Part shown: piece after piece, positions 35,640 through 47,399 of the stretch
Layout: every line of letters begins with the position of its first letter
Position numbering within the stretch: position 1 is the stretch's first letter
NCBI GenBank assembly: GCA_030562195.1
Contig: CM060203.1
Span: forward strand, 6,524,208-6,588,207
Direction: 5' to 3'
Length of the DNA: 64,000 nt
Source of the DNA: Nipponacmea schrenckii
Lineage: Eukaryota; Mollusca; Gastropoda; Lottiidae
Made by a program: the position numbers and the translations under genes
Notes under the pieces: model-generated
What the model saw: the letters and a program-made list of their open reading frames with translations, nothing else
The model's database searches: none
Told to the model about the DNA's origin: nothing

Positions 35640-37380
35640 ATTCTTCATGAACGACAGGAGACCTTCAGATTGAACAAAACATTACCTTCAATGCCCTTGG
35701 GGTTTTCAGTGTAAAACAACATTGTTATTTATAGATATACTGATATTGGGTCAAAAATATCAACTTCCAGAATTATAGCCCATCAAAAAGTATTAAATTC
35801 CACGCTCGGTGCTGTTCACAGTTCTAGTATACAGTTATATTCCATTTTTTTTTCAAGATTAAAATTCTATTCATCTGTGGTCTATGCCACATAATCAATG
35901 TATAATCCATAAACTCCATAAAACTAATTAATGATGCATTAAATTGTTTTTTTTTTAAATAATTAATTAGTGTAATAGCTTTATTGGGTTATATAGGGAT
36001 ATTATACTCATAGTACGTTTTGTTTAGATTAAGGGGTGCGTACTGTGTTATCGACTTGTTGACAAAAAAACCTTTAAAATACAGATTAAACTTAACATCT
36101 ACTCAGGACGTGCAATAGTAAAGTTCACGTGAGATCAAATCACTTGACTTAACAACAAATATAGAGAATATTTCAAGATGACCGGTCAGGATTGAAAAAC
36201 ATATACTTATTCGAGGTAAATAATAATACTGCTTTCTCATTCATATCAATTTTCAAGGAAAACGAACGGACTTTTTCGGTTTGTGGACTTGCTTTTATTT
36301 TGCTTCAACAAAAATGGCTTATTTCAAGAATAAAGGCATTTCTTGAGACTAACAAATAACGTTATAGTTTTGCATTGCACGGTATTATTTCATGGTATAT
36401 GGCCTACATATAATTGACATTGATAATTCTAAATAGGAACATTTACGTTTGCAATTAGGCTACTACATTTTACACAGAATTCCCTTAGTGATTATTTAAC
36501 AAAAATTCTCTAAGTGAACTCTAAGTAACTAAATGGGCATCGTATCGCCAATACTGGTTTTGGATTAACCCGTATTAGCATCAGACAACTTTACTTCGGT
36601 TTGTGGGCGTGGAAGCTATTTATATCTGACCAATCATAACGCGGTAGCTAGATCGAAGGGGTGAAGGTCATGTCGTAAACAAATGGCAAAATGGAGGAGG
36701 CGAATGTAAACATTTTGAAAATATGCAGTCCTTGTGAGAATGCGATTCTTTCCCAAAATTTTCACTTAATTCTGTATCGTCAATTTAAAAAAAAACAAAA
36801 AACCACGGAATATTCGTGTCTATACAAAAAACCACAATCTCTGTCAATAATAAATGTTCCAAAGGCTACAATTCGGATTTTCTGGCAGTAAGAATTCTTT
36901 ACCGAAAATTTTAATCAAAACATGGTCGTTCACGTTTGTTCGAAACGGCTATTTTATGCACAGTAACGCAGGTGTCACAATATTGATTGACAGGTCATGT
37001 GACAATCACAAATTAACACAAATCGACTAAAATCCTTTTTGGCTTATAATTTCCAAATTTTTTTTCTGTAAATTATGATAGGAATAGGGGGGCTTGTTAA
37101 GGTTAGGGTTAGGGTAAGGTGCATGCGCATAATGAAAAACGGAAGATGTTTGACCAGTAACATATTTTACTGGTCGTGACTGCCCCTTTTCCACGCCCCT
37201 TATTATACTAGATAAACGCTTATTGAGTGGCAAATTTCCTTTGTTCATTAGTCTTTTTTTTTCGGGAAGCTCCCTAGCTCAACTCGAAAATGGTATTGAA
37301 ATTTAGTTTGAAAAATGCGATAAGATACGTACTGGAATAGAAAATGAATATTTATAAATAAGATTAAGTAAGGAAGTGAG
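35640..37380. other. Intergenic, nothing coding recognised
   Basis: AT-rich sequence. It includes a second GTGCTGTTCACAGTTCTAGT motif at 35810 shared with 34.75 kb and a short TTAGGGTTAGGG stretch near 37100. An open frame at 36691-36891 is lysine-rich and unsupported. Confidence 0.4.
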
Positions 37381-37384
37381 AAAT

Positions 37385-37990
37385 TGCATAATAATTGAAT
37401 AATTGCATACATTTGTTGCTTATTATCCGATCGCTTTGAAAATTACAGAGTATAGATACAGAGAAGTCGCCTATAGAAATAAAAAGACATCATAAAAAAT
37501 TGTTCTACCTCTTCCTGTTTTTGCGTGAGAACTTCCGGTTTTTCAGAACCACGTTGGGTCACCCAACCTCCGGTGTATGTAAGAAATGAGTACAAAAGCT
37601 ACACATATAAACTATCAAGCATAATTAGAACCCAATTAGAGGAAAAAACTCTAACCGGAAGTGAAATTATGTGTTATCACTGAACGGTGACATTTAGCAA
37701 AATTTTAATAAGTCCGCTAATTTTTCTCCGATTTGTACGATTTTGGTGTTTTTTTTAAACCTTGTTACTTCATCTAAAATTTGTTTGGAACAGAATTTTC
37801 ATTTCAAATTTAATTTTTTTTAAGCCCGATTGATTTTAAATACAAATTAAAAGGCTATATCAAATGACCTTGACCTTCAATGAATGTTCTTGACATTAGC
37901 TATCCACACATAGGCCTATAATGGTCGACAACAATTTTTTTGTACCCGTTTTAGTTTTCCAAAAAAATTCAAAAGGCTATATCATTTTTT
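37385..37990. repeat. GACCTTGACC repeat, copy 2
   Basis: A direct second copy of the block at about 34.15-34.72 kb, with TTATCCGATCGCTTTG, GATTTTGGTGTT, GAACAGAATTTT, then GACCTTGACCTTCAATGAA and CACACATAGGCCTATAATGG. It has an insertion of about 250 bases relative to the other copy. Its right end abuts the Penelope-like remnant. Confidence 0.65.
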
Positions 37991-38039
37991 TCTCAAGATG
38001 TCCGAAAGTGTTTCATTCTTAATTGTCCGAAGAAATCTT

Positions 38040-40390
38040 TTAGAATACCACCTTTCCCTTAAATTATCAAAAACTAGTCTACAGGCGGATTCTTAATCAG
38101 CCTGTTGGGTGCAAATTCTATGGAATCTTAGAATTTGAGATTTAATTATTCCAGAAAATGTGTGCTTCGGGTGGAACGAGTTTTTGTATAAAAGTTGGTG
38201 TGTATCAGTTTCCTTAAAAAATACTTTGATGTCTAACTTTTTAGTAGACAGAAAGTCGTTGCCTTTGAACACCGTAGTGTCCAAAAAATCCATGCTGTTT
38301 TCGCTAATATTTGCTGTTAATTTCACATAAGGGTGGTGGTTATTTAAAATTTCAAAGTATTCCCAAAAAAGTTCTAGGGTATCGGACCAAATTATAAAAA
38401 TATCGTCAAGAATCCATAATACAAAGGTTTAAACGGTGAGATAGTTTCTATCCCCCTCTCCCATTCGGCCATGAAAATATTTTCATAACTAGGGGCAAAT
38501 CGTTTGCCCATAGCAGTTCCAGAAGTTTGTAAATATATTTTTCCATTAAAGTAGAAGTCATTCCGGGTTAAACATAATTTAAGTAGATCTGCATCAGATC
38601 TATCAGAACACGGATATCGATCAATTAATGCTTTACGAACAGCCTACATTGTTGTCAATGTTGGTATACGTTGGTATACATACTGGTTACGTCCAAAGAA
38701 ATAAAAAATGCGTTTTCAGGGATGTTCAATTTCGTAATTTCTTAATTGTTTCAACAAAATCGGTTGTGTCTATTAGGTAAGAAGGTTGTTTACATGCGAG
38801 CGGTAACAAAAGAAATCTATATATTCTGAAACTCGGTAGGATTCGCTAGAACAATCAGAAATGATTGGTCATTTTAGGAATTTTGTTGGCAACGGACCAC
38901 TCAGTTTCAGGTTTCCTATGAATTTCGGAATTCGTTGAATTTCAGTTACCGACGTTAAAATTGGTTCAATCAAATGCGGTTTATTTGTGGGTATAAACGT
39001 CAACCCTTTGTCCAGAAGTCTTTCTTCAAGGGGAGAAATCATTCTTGAACTTAAATTGACAACAGTAATTTGTCCTAATTTTGGAATATTTCTCCCCGCG
39101 TTTAGTTTAAATGGGAGACCCAATTTAAATATACGGATTTGGCAGTTGGAGCCGTCCAGTGGACGAGATCTTACTGGTTTACCTCGATCATTCCATTGAA
39201 TCGTGGCATGGTCCTTGCAAATGGAGATGGTTTACCAAACAGCAGATCGTTGAATTGGTTGGCGGCTAAGTTTGGTCTCTGGCGTTGAAGGATAGATGAC
39301 ACTGGTATCTGGGTGGCGAATATGGTGGCTGATGGGAATTTGGTTTTAGCAAGGGATAATAATTCTAGCATCTGTCTGTGGATGGATTCACCTGGTTCAT
39401 TTTTGTTGTTTAGTCCAATATGGAACAGAACTTTGGATGGCATTGTAATTGGTTTGATCTTTTTAATTATATCAATGAAATGGTTAATTTTGGCTCCAGG
39501 ATAGGCTTCAGCTTGGGTGTCACGATTGACCTCTCTATTCGGGAAATATTTGATTATCCTATTATAATGGCAGGTTTGGTTATTTCAGGGAGTGTCCAAG
39601 TCGATTTGTCCTTGTTACAATCATGGCGACGGGGATGGTTTGGAGATTTAGAACCTAAGCTTAGACGTCGACGGAAAGTAGAGTTGGTTGATGATCTTGG
39701 AGTTTCAGGGTTGGATCTAGGTCTTGATGGAGTAGCAGGCGAACTTCTAGGTAGGGGTTTAACAGAATTAGAGATAGGGGTAAAAGGGGCGGTGGGTAAG
39801 TTGGTGGTATTGGTTCTTTTGCTTGATGTTGGTTGTGGGTAAGTAGAAGTGCTGGGTAATGAAGTAAGCGATCTCTGAGGATTCTATTGGTTGATTGGTA
39901 GGTGGTCGTATTTGTTTAGGAGGAGAAGCTGGAGGGTCAACTATCATATCTGCATCAGTTGCGTGTGTAGAAATAGGGTCGTAAATTTTTAAAGTAGCCA
40001 ATATTTCAGAGTATTTTTCAAGAGTTTGATTTTGGAGTCGCTTATAAAACTTTTTGCCCAATTAATTGCTTCTTTAGAACAATGATTGAAATCTTGTTCC
40101 GAAAGGTTGCGTGACTTTATAATTGTGATCTTTTCTGCAAGCATTGAATCATAATGATTCTTAAAAGCCAATGCCACGTCTTTGGCCCAACCTCTATTGA
40201 TAAGTTCAATAGAGGCGGCAGTTTTTGAATTCCTTTAAGAGCAGGCTTAATGAAGCGGTTTAGATCATTAATTTTGAAAATAAATCCTCGGGTTGGTTGA
40301 CCATTTGCTTGCTGCGAAATTACAGAGGCGTGATGCAGACATTGGATGAGTTGGAAAAAGAGCTTCACAATCGGATTAGACTCTGACTGA
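38040..40390 (-). mobile_element. Degenerate Penelope-like retroelement with SGNH-type domain
   Basis: Read on the minus strand from 40390 down, several frames join by frameshift. First comes an N-terminal helical region (FFQLIQCLHHASVISQQ, HYDSMLAEKITIIKSR). Next is an SGNH-hydrolase-like block (AIIIG-SNISRIE, VLFHIGLNNKNE, FPSATIFATQIPVS; 39171-39600). The linker INLSSRMISPLEERLLDKG (38869-39123) follows. The reverse transcriptase comes last (GTAMGKRFAPSYENIFMAEW, ILDDIFIIW, FLDTTVFKG, HPKHTFSGIIKSQILRF). These RT motifs are of Penelope type. Multiple stops show it is inactive, and no GIY-YIG endonuclease is seen. Confidence 0.8.
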
Positions 40391-40399
40391 AATCTTGTC

Positions 40400-43250
40400 G
40401 GTGATTATAGTTGTTTATGGCTGGTTATGACGGCGGAAAGGTGGCCTTTTGTGGTAGTTAAGTCTAGATAGTGTAACAAGGTGGTCTGGATAACGAAATT
40501 GAGGTCACTTCGTACCTCCGTCGGACACGTAATTGTGGACCGAATAGGTGAGTATGAAGTTTATTACGCATATCCTAGCAATACATGACAATACACAGTG
40601 TGAACCTGTCAGATCATGAAAAACAAGAGACCTTCAGAAAGAACAAAACATCCAGATATGTATTTTAATTACTTTAATCTTTTTAATTGACTTATGTGAA
40701 GTGGAAGTGAGTAATGTTTTTTAACTATATATTAGGTCTAAAAACATTTTGTCATATTTGTCCCAATGTCACTCCCACTTCCAGTCGACACGACATTAAA
40801 AGCTGTTTTTCATAATTTATGATAGCACTTTAAGATCGTGAAAATAGATATTTGTCATTGCGCTGCCTTGACTGCGTTACGGGCCGATCAGAAAGATTAA
40901 TATGACGCACAGCATTGTCCTCTCCTCTATGCGGTTAAGCTAACAAACAGCTTCATAATAATTTAGTAAAGATCCCATATTTCTTTCTTACTAATTTTTT
41001 TTCTTTCTTCCTTTATACTTTCCTTCTAGTTTTAATTAAAGATTACAGGAATTGTCACCTAATTTTTACCTGCGTGTAAATAATTATTACGATAGTTATC
41101 ACGATTCTCGTAAACGATAGAGCAAAATATTAGAATGACGTTTTTTGCTCTTGCAATGTCAAAAATATAGAGTGGATTGTGCTGAATTTTATGATATGGG
41201 ATATGACCACTGAAATATTTTATGCTAATGATTGTATATTCAGTCTGTGCTATTTTTTTTTAAATCCTCTTAATCCCCTCCTATTGGGGTGTTTGCATGC
41301 CCATTTTTTTTACTAATTTTTGGTCTACAATTGGAATTTGATGTCTCAAATTCGGATTTTCTTTAAGAATTCCTTAGATAATGAGAAGTTTTATTGGCGG
41401 GAGGTTTTTTCTATAAATAGTGGTTTTGTGCACAGTGACAGTACATTGTTATATTAAAGTTTTGTACAGAAAGAATGCTTTTAGTAGCATATTGGAGAGT
41501 TTTCCACGAGATTTTCTAGAAGTTTTATGAATGTTGAATTTTGTGATTTAACATTGAAACAGATGGCAATGAGTCCTTATACAGAAAGAGTTAAATTTTT
41601 GTGGGACTTTGCTTTGTCCCAGTTTGATTTCGAAATATAAATTCTTTTTTTTTCGATTTTGACACACATCACGTCGCTAAAAATGCAATTGTTAAAGCAA
41701 CTATTCAACTTTTCTAGACCTTCTGTAGTGGGGACGTTTCTAATGTCTATGATTTGGAACATTTTTGCAAAACCGGATGTGCCACAGTGCAAAATTTGCA
41801 AAAAAACCAGTTTTTTCTGCTGTAGAAGGAATCAGTTTAGCCCGATTTTACTCGGGTTTTCATTTTTAGAACCAACATTTATTTTTCAATGGGATATCTA
41901 TTAAATAATTTTGAATTTCGAAAATTTGTAGCAGACAATTTTTCGCCGAATTTCGAAGTTTTGTAACATTTCTTGAATTCGTTGGTGCAAAGAATGACTA
42001 TAAATCAGAAAGAAGTGGCATAGTCAGATGTGTTTCCCCACTACCGGCTTACACGTGAAATAGGTTCAAACTCCGGTCTCTATTTTTCATTTCTACTTCC
42101 GGTCTAATTGTCATAGGTCATTGAAACTTGTGCTGAATGATATCTTTTGAAATTAGTAATACTTTGATTGCCTTATTCAAATCTGAGGTTTTTGTTAAAC
42201 TAAAAGTGGGGCCTCGGGGTTAAGTCATCTGATACTATAATATTTGACCTCCGACATCTATTTCCGTTTTCATAGCTGTTTGAATACAACAAAATTCACA
42301 ACTTTGGACTGGTCTTGAGCGTGACCTAATTCATTTAGAGGGTTATTTTTGAAACGTCTGTATGCACATCTCTTGATCTATGAGATTTAGAAACTTTAAA
42401 TTTACATCGTTATATACGTTCTGATTGTGATCAAAATCATAAAAGAAATTCAGAAGGGTTCGGCACATCCGGGGTGAATTCTAACTTACTCTTTTTTGAA
42501 TGATGATGCATTAAGTAACAGATTGCTCAATAAAAGACCTTGTACACAAATACCCAAAAGATTAGATGTTTCAGCCTTGAAGTTAAAAAGGAACAGGTTT
42601 TATAAATTTTTGATTTTCTATTTTTGACCTTGATCTTTGTTGACCTTGCTCTTTGTAGAGCCAAAGGCCATTGACTTGGGATACCCATCAATGTCTTTTT
42701 AATGCAAAAGTCTACTTCCAGTTATAATAATTTAGAAGTTTGTTGTTTCGACTCTATTCCCAGCCCCTGATAGCTATTTGGACAGATATGGCTGGGGGAG
42801 AGTCAGAAAAATAGGCACCTAAAACTTGGGATTTTCCGCAAAAATTCCGATGTTACTGGGTCATGAAATAAAAATACAAGATGATGGTTCGTTTGCTTCT
42901 ATCACGTGTCCTGGGCCAACACCCCTATCCTTTGAAAAGAACAATCGCGTATATCTGTGGGAAAAAAACACATTCGGTCGCCGTTTTATTATCGTTTATC
43001 TACCTGTCATAAAGAAATGAAGGCTTTCCTGCATCCATGGCGGGCAAAGTTAATTTGATTAAAGACAAACAGAGGGTCAACCAACCTCCATAACCGGTCG
43101 AATGTTTCTTTTTATGTTTAATCATCATATTATCTAAGCTTACTATTTCTTCAATGATGTGCCCTAATGAAAAAAACCAAAGCTGGAATGAAGTGCATGA
43201 CAAAGCTTCCAGTGGGAGCATATTACGTTGCCATTTTTAACTTAAACTTT
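40400..43250. other. Intergenic, repeat-like, no gene recognised
   Basis: This stretch contains fragments that look repetitive (GGTGGTCTGGAT at about 40480 recurs at 45290; CTTCCGGTCT at about 42070-42110; a segment near 42.75-42.9 kb related in inverted orientation to 25.0 kb). Open frames at 41.66 and 42.83 kb have no supporting signals. Confidence 0.4.
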
Positions 43251-43275
43251 ATGGTCTGTATTTTTAGAAAGTTTT

Positions 43276-43356
43276 GGAAGTAATCATAATTTTCAACGTA
43301 AAGTTCTTATCAAATTTTTAACTTTTGATTTTATATTATGTGATTGTTATATAAAA
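43276..43356 (+). promoter_or_regulatory. Promoter of secreted-peptide gene B
   Basis: The conserved 24-base block lies at 43276-43299 (GGAAGTAATCATAA to TTTCAACGT) and is identical to that of gene C. TATAAAA at 43350-43356 is 51 bases further on. The ATG is about 180 bases beyond the TATA box. Confidence 0.65.
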
Positions 43357-43532
43357 TAAGTGACATGTCGGCATGATTCATAAATGCAACTGAAGGATAC
43401 AGGATATCACCTGCTATAGGAAGCAGATGAAAGGAATCATAATTGAAGATTACAAACGAAACGGCACGATTTCATACCAGAGCAACTGAAAGTAGGCCTA
43501 TAGGTGATTCAGCACAGTAGTTGTCGTACAAA

Positions 43533-44027
43533 ATGATGGTGAAATTTCTAATAATTCTATGGCTGGCTATTTTGTTTCTAATATCACCTGAAGGTAAGGA
43601 CCATCTTCAGTTTTCTCCATTTACTAAATTAAGAGGAATATTTTCGTATAATGATTCCATATTCCACTTGATGGATCCCTCGTTCCTTTTTTATGATCAC
43701 ATCGCAATGATGTGAACGAGAACCGGGATGTGAATAGATACAGTTTAATTTCCGAAGAGTCTGATCATTTACTAACAAATATTTTGAGAAATGGGTGTCC
43801 GGGCCCGTGTAAAATTTTATATTTTTATTTTAAAACGATAAACTGTGTCATTTCTCCTAACGTTCAGCAATATAATATGAGTTTTTGTTCTTCCAGGACA
43901 AGAAGTAGCGAATTCAGGTGCAGAAAACAACCAAGATGACATGCTGGACAAAATGTTTGGTGGGTTGTTTGTCCCAATGAACCAGGGGACCATGGCAAAT
44001 GTCGATGCTAGTCCATTCTGGTCCTAA
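43533..44027 (+). CDS. Secreted-peptide gene B of the three-member family (63 aa)
   Basis: Exon 1, 43533-43593, encodes MMVKFLIILWLAILFLISPE and ends G/GTAAGG in phase 1. Exon 2, 43897-44027, follows TTCCAG and encodes GQEVANSGAENNQDD, the core MLDKMFGGLFVPMNQ and the end ASPFWS before TAA. It is the shortest and most acidic member: the LFNxxFGV segment of genes A and C is missing from the start of exon 2. The intron is 303 bases and shares GTAAGGACCAT with gene C. The predicted mature peptide is about 43 residues without cysteine. Family membership is clear from sequence; function is unknown. Confidence 0.72.
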
Positions 44028-44029
44028 CC

Positions 44030-45055
44030 GATTATGAGAGTTTGACAGTATTTTACCACGCTCAAGACTAATATATCCTCTAAATATGGTCTGCATTTTG
44101 CTTTTTCAAGCTAATCCGTATTTCAATATACCATTGCGTTTCGATCCATCAAACACGCAAACAAAACCAATATACAATTTAGAAATGAGATTAGTTCTAT
44201 TGTGTTCTGTAGTCTAGCGTGAATAATATAGTTACCTCCCCTTTTGCTACATTTTAATGGCACTTGATTGATGAGTTATGAACCAGTTCCATTTATACAT
44301 GTATATTATATTTTTTACAGAACCAGATTATGTCACATTCAAGTCTTTTTCATTTGACAGTAGTCCATTTATGGACATTTTGAAATGTGTAAAATCATTC
44401 ACGAAACCATTCCCGGGAAGAGTGACTATTAGTGGAATAACTACATGCTTTTGATGCATAAATCATGATGAGGATCGAATATATCATATAACATTTTCTT
44501 ATATTCAATGTAATTATTAAGTTTCAAATTTTAAATCATTTATTTAATATAATAACTATTATTTCGTTTATTTGTAAGGTAATCGATATGTCCAAATTTA
44601 AAATGGCAGCCAATCAAATCGAAGTTGACCAAAAAATGGCAGATATGATTTTATATTTTCCACCTCTTTGCCTAAAGGTTTCGATTACTCAACATAATTA
44701 GGTGTTGACCTTAATGGACTTTAGTGTGGATATATTGTTCTATATATAGAATGGGCAACTGGCTGATTTCAACTCACAGCAAGTGCACAATTTAACCATG
44801 AATCTTGTCTACACAGTGTAGACAGAATTGCGATTGTCTTCGCCTTAGACCCAAAGTAGACGGAAGGGAAGTGTAGCGTAGCGAAACCCCTTTCGTCGAC
44901 GATTTTGACCATTGAACAATCAGCTTAATATATCAGTAATAAACTGTTGTATTTCTTTCTCGAAACATAAAAAGTACCTGTAGATTTATTTAATCCAATA
45001 ATGAATGCACAACAAATTATGCACAAGCCATAATACACAAATCATACATACAGTA
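44030..45055. other. Intergenic, nothing coding recognised
   Basis: AT-rich. A palindromic GTCTACACAGTGTAGAC lies at about 44807-44823 beside a CG-rich stretch (GTGTAGCGTAGCGAAACCCC), perhaps a repeat fragment. Confidence 0.4.
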
Positions 45056-45058
45056 AGT

Positions 45059-45275
45059 ATGGAAGCCGATAGCGGCCATCCTCTTTTATCAATGTCTCAA
45101 AGTCGCCAACTCGACAAGTCGCCGGATTTCAAAGTCGCCAAGTCGCCAACTCGACAAGTCGCCGGAAATTCAAAGTCACCAACTCGACAACTCGACAACA
45201 CGACAAAACAGTGCGACAAGTCGCGGATGGCGGGTCGCCAACTCTACAGATTTTTTTGGCGACTTGTCATCTCGT
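45059..45275. repeat. CGACAAGTCGCCAACT repeat block with foldback-like end
   Basis: It begins TATGGAAGCCGATAGCGGCC, which matches 19 of the first 22 bases of the foldback element at 27576 when the next two bases are included. It then holds tandem CGACAAGTCGCCAACT units. The complementary GGCGACTTGTC appears at about 45260, so the block is partly self-complementary. It may be a second, shorter family member with a different internal repeat. Confidence 0.6.
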
Positions 45276-45279
45276 AGAT

Positions 45280-46385
45280 AGGGTAAACGCAAGGTGGTCT
45301 GGATGACAAGACTGAGGTCAATGGGAGCGAGATTGCGCACTTCGCACTTCCGTCAAAACTGCTTTAGTGTTTGCCTTTACTTTTATTATACATATCAGTT
45401 GACCCGCAAAAATCTCATATGGTTTTATTTTGTAAGTGAATACAATTCAATTAATCGTTAATCAAGGAAATGGGACAAAATTTATGTTTTTATGGGGAAT
45501 CATTCAGGGAACTCATAGACATACTATAGTCTATCCTGTCCACATGTAGGCCTACCTACGTTACTTTCCTGTAAAGAAAGCGAAATCAGCCATATTGTCA
45601 GAACAATGCTGTTCCTGTAATTCCATTTAAATTTAGTGCTTATGTATAATTTTACAAAACCTTTGAGATAAACCTTTCTAGTTTCGGCTTCTTGAGTCAA
45701 CTCTTTCATTTAATTTATCCTTCATCACAAAATCAGACTATCCTCAGTTCTAACAATTTGTCCTATACCCCCCCACCCTTCCCCTTCAACCTATTCTCTT
45801 GAATATAGACACTAATTAAGATTTTTTTTAAATCTGATAAAAACGCAGGAGGAATGATTTAGAAATTAGAAATATGCATTATGATTTGAATTATGGCCTT
45901 GCCATATTGTAAACGAAAATCAACATCTGATTAAAAAGAAAACATTATGAATTTGCTATCTAAAATATGAAATATTACTTATACGCAAATCAAGTAATAA
46001 AAATAAAACAATGGCTATAATGAATAATGTATAAGCTTACATGTCTAAAGATATGTAGCCCCCGATAAAATTAAAAATCAGCTAAATGTATCTGCACACA
46101 GGATCTGGACCAAATCAATCCAATTCTTTAATTTAGCAGCTGATAGAGCTGCATACCGATAACCGAAATTTGTTATATAACATAATACAGTTAAAATTTT
46201 TGACGTGTGTGGAATCCCCTTTGTGGTCTATGTTCTATATAATTTACATGGATCCAGTTGGACGCGAAATATAACCTTTGTAAAAATGAATATACACTGT
46301 TGGATTTGACCCTGTCCCTATGGTACTGTTTTTCGGACTACATGTATATTTACCTACGTTTCAAATTGACAAAATAACAACCTGC
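45280..46385. other. Intergenic, nothing recognised
   Basis: AT-rich sequence between the repeat block and gene C's promoter. The minus-strand frame near 45.5-45.7 kb has no supporting signal. Confidence 0.4.
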
Positions 46386-46440
46386 AAGAAGTGGAAGCTG
46401 ACTGTATTATATTTTATGACCTGTCGTTTCAAGATATTTT

Positions 46441-46528
46441 GGAAGTAATCATAATTTTCAACGTGGAAGATCATAAATTTTTTCTTTTCTTGATTTTTTT
46501 ATATAATTATGTGAATTAAAGTATAAAT
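46441..46528 (+). promoter_or_regulatory. Promoter of secreted-peptide gene C
   Basis: The 24-base block at 46441-46464 is identical to that of gene B, and TATAAAT follows at 46522-46528, 58 bases on. The upstream flank (GTGGAAGCTGACTG, TATTTTATGACCTGTC) matches gene A. The ATG is about 430 bases away, so a 5' UTR intron is possible. Confidence 0.6.
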
Positions 46529-46951
46529 TTAGTGACATTTGAGTAGAGTTAAATAACGGTTAAGATCTGCTTAATCTCTACGCGAAAACGTTGAGAGGGA
46601 ACATCTGCTGAAACAGTTCAGATTAGTGTTCTAAGTAAACAAGATATCAAATAAAATTTCGTATCAACATATCAACTTTAGGTGTTATAGATGATAAAGT
46701 GAGATTTGCCTTCTACAAGTAACATTTTAAATTAGCAGCGGAAGTGTACAGGCGATCTGTGAGTATTGCAAAAGTGACAACTTGATGGTATAGACGATAC
46801 AATAGGATTTCGAATCCAGAATTGATGTGTTTACGTGATCAAAGTTTGAATAGTATCTGAGGTATAGGCGATTCCACAATAAGCCATATCATCTTCTAAA
46901 GGGTATACAGGCGATTCGGTTCGACAAAGTGGTTCTTGGTATTTGTACAGA

Positions 46952-47392
46952 ATGATAATGAAATTTCTAATAATTCTATGCCTGGCTGTTTTGTTTCTAC
47001 AACCATCTGAGGGTAAGGACCATTTTAGTTTGCTTCATTTAAAGGGATAATGTCCTGTAGAATAATTTCCATCTATCCTGAACACCGGTACTTAAGACAC
47101 TCTAAAGTTGTCAATGGGAACACACCAAGAATGATGACCATCTGGACATTAATTTAGGGGTCTTATAAACCAAAATTTGGATTCAAATACAATGGATTTG
47201 TGTTGACTTATCTCTGAAATTTTGTATATTACAGGACACGATGTAATGAATTTATTTAACAGATATTTTGGTGTAGGTGTATCAAACAACCAAGAGGTCA
47301 TGTTGCAAAAAATGTTTGGAGGCTTGTTTGCCCCAATCAACCAGAGGCACCGTGGACCGGAAGGTTTTGGTGCCACTCCATACTGGTTTTAG
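46952..47392 (+). CDS. Secreted-peptide gene C of the three-member family (72 aa)
   Basis: Exon 1, 46952-47012, encodes MIMKFLIILCLAVLFLQPSE and ends G/GTAAGG in phase 1. Exon 2, 47235-47392, follows TATTACAG and encodes GHDVMNLFNRYFGVGV, the core MLQKMFGGLFAPINQ and the C-terminus ATPYWF before TAG. It is closest to gene A: the last 30 intron bases and the 3' flank (AAAGTATTATTTTTT) are shared. The only cysteine is in the signal peptide. The predicted mature chain is about 51 residues and cysteine-free, with a basic QRHRG stretch. Function is unknown. Confidence 0.75.
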
Positions 47393-47399
47393 CCCACTC

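Noticed and set aside
36691..36891. 66-aa open frame MEEANVNILKICSPC
   Set aside because: Lysine-rich low-complexity sequence, no splice or poly(A) support, and no recognisable motif.
37095..37120. Interstitial telomeric repeat (GGTTAGGGTTAGGG)
   Set aside because: Only about two units; too short to infer a telomere fusion or repair scar.
39420..39842. 140-codon plus-strand open frame
   Set aside because: It is antisense to the Penelope-like element, whose RT and SGNH motifs are on the minus strand.
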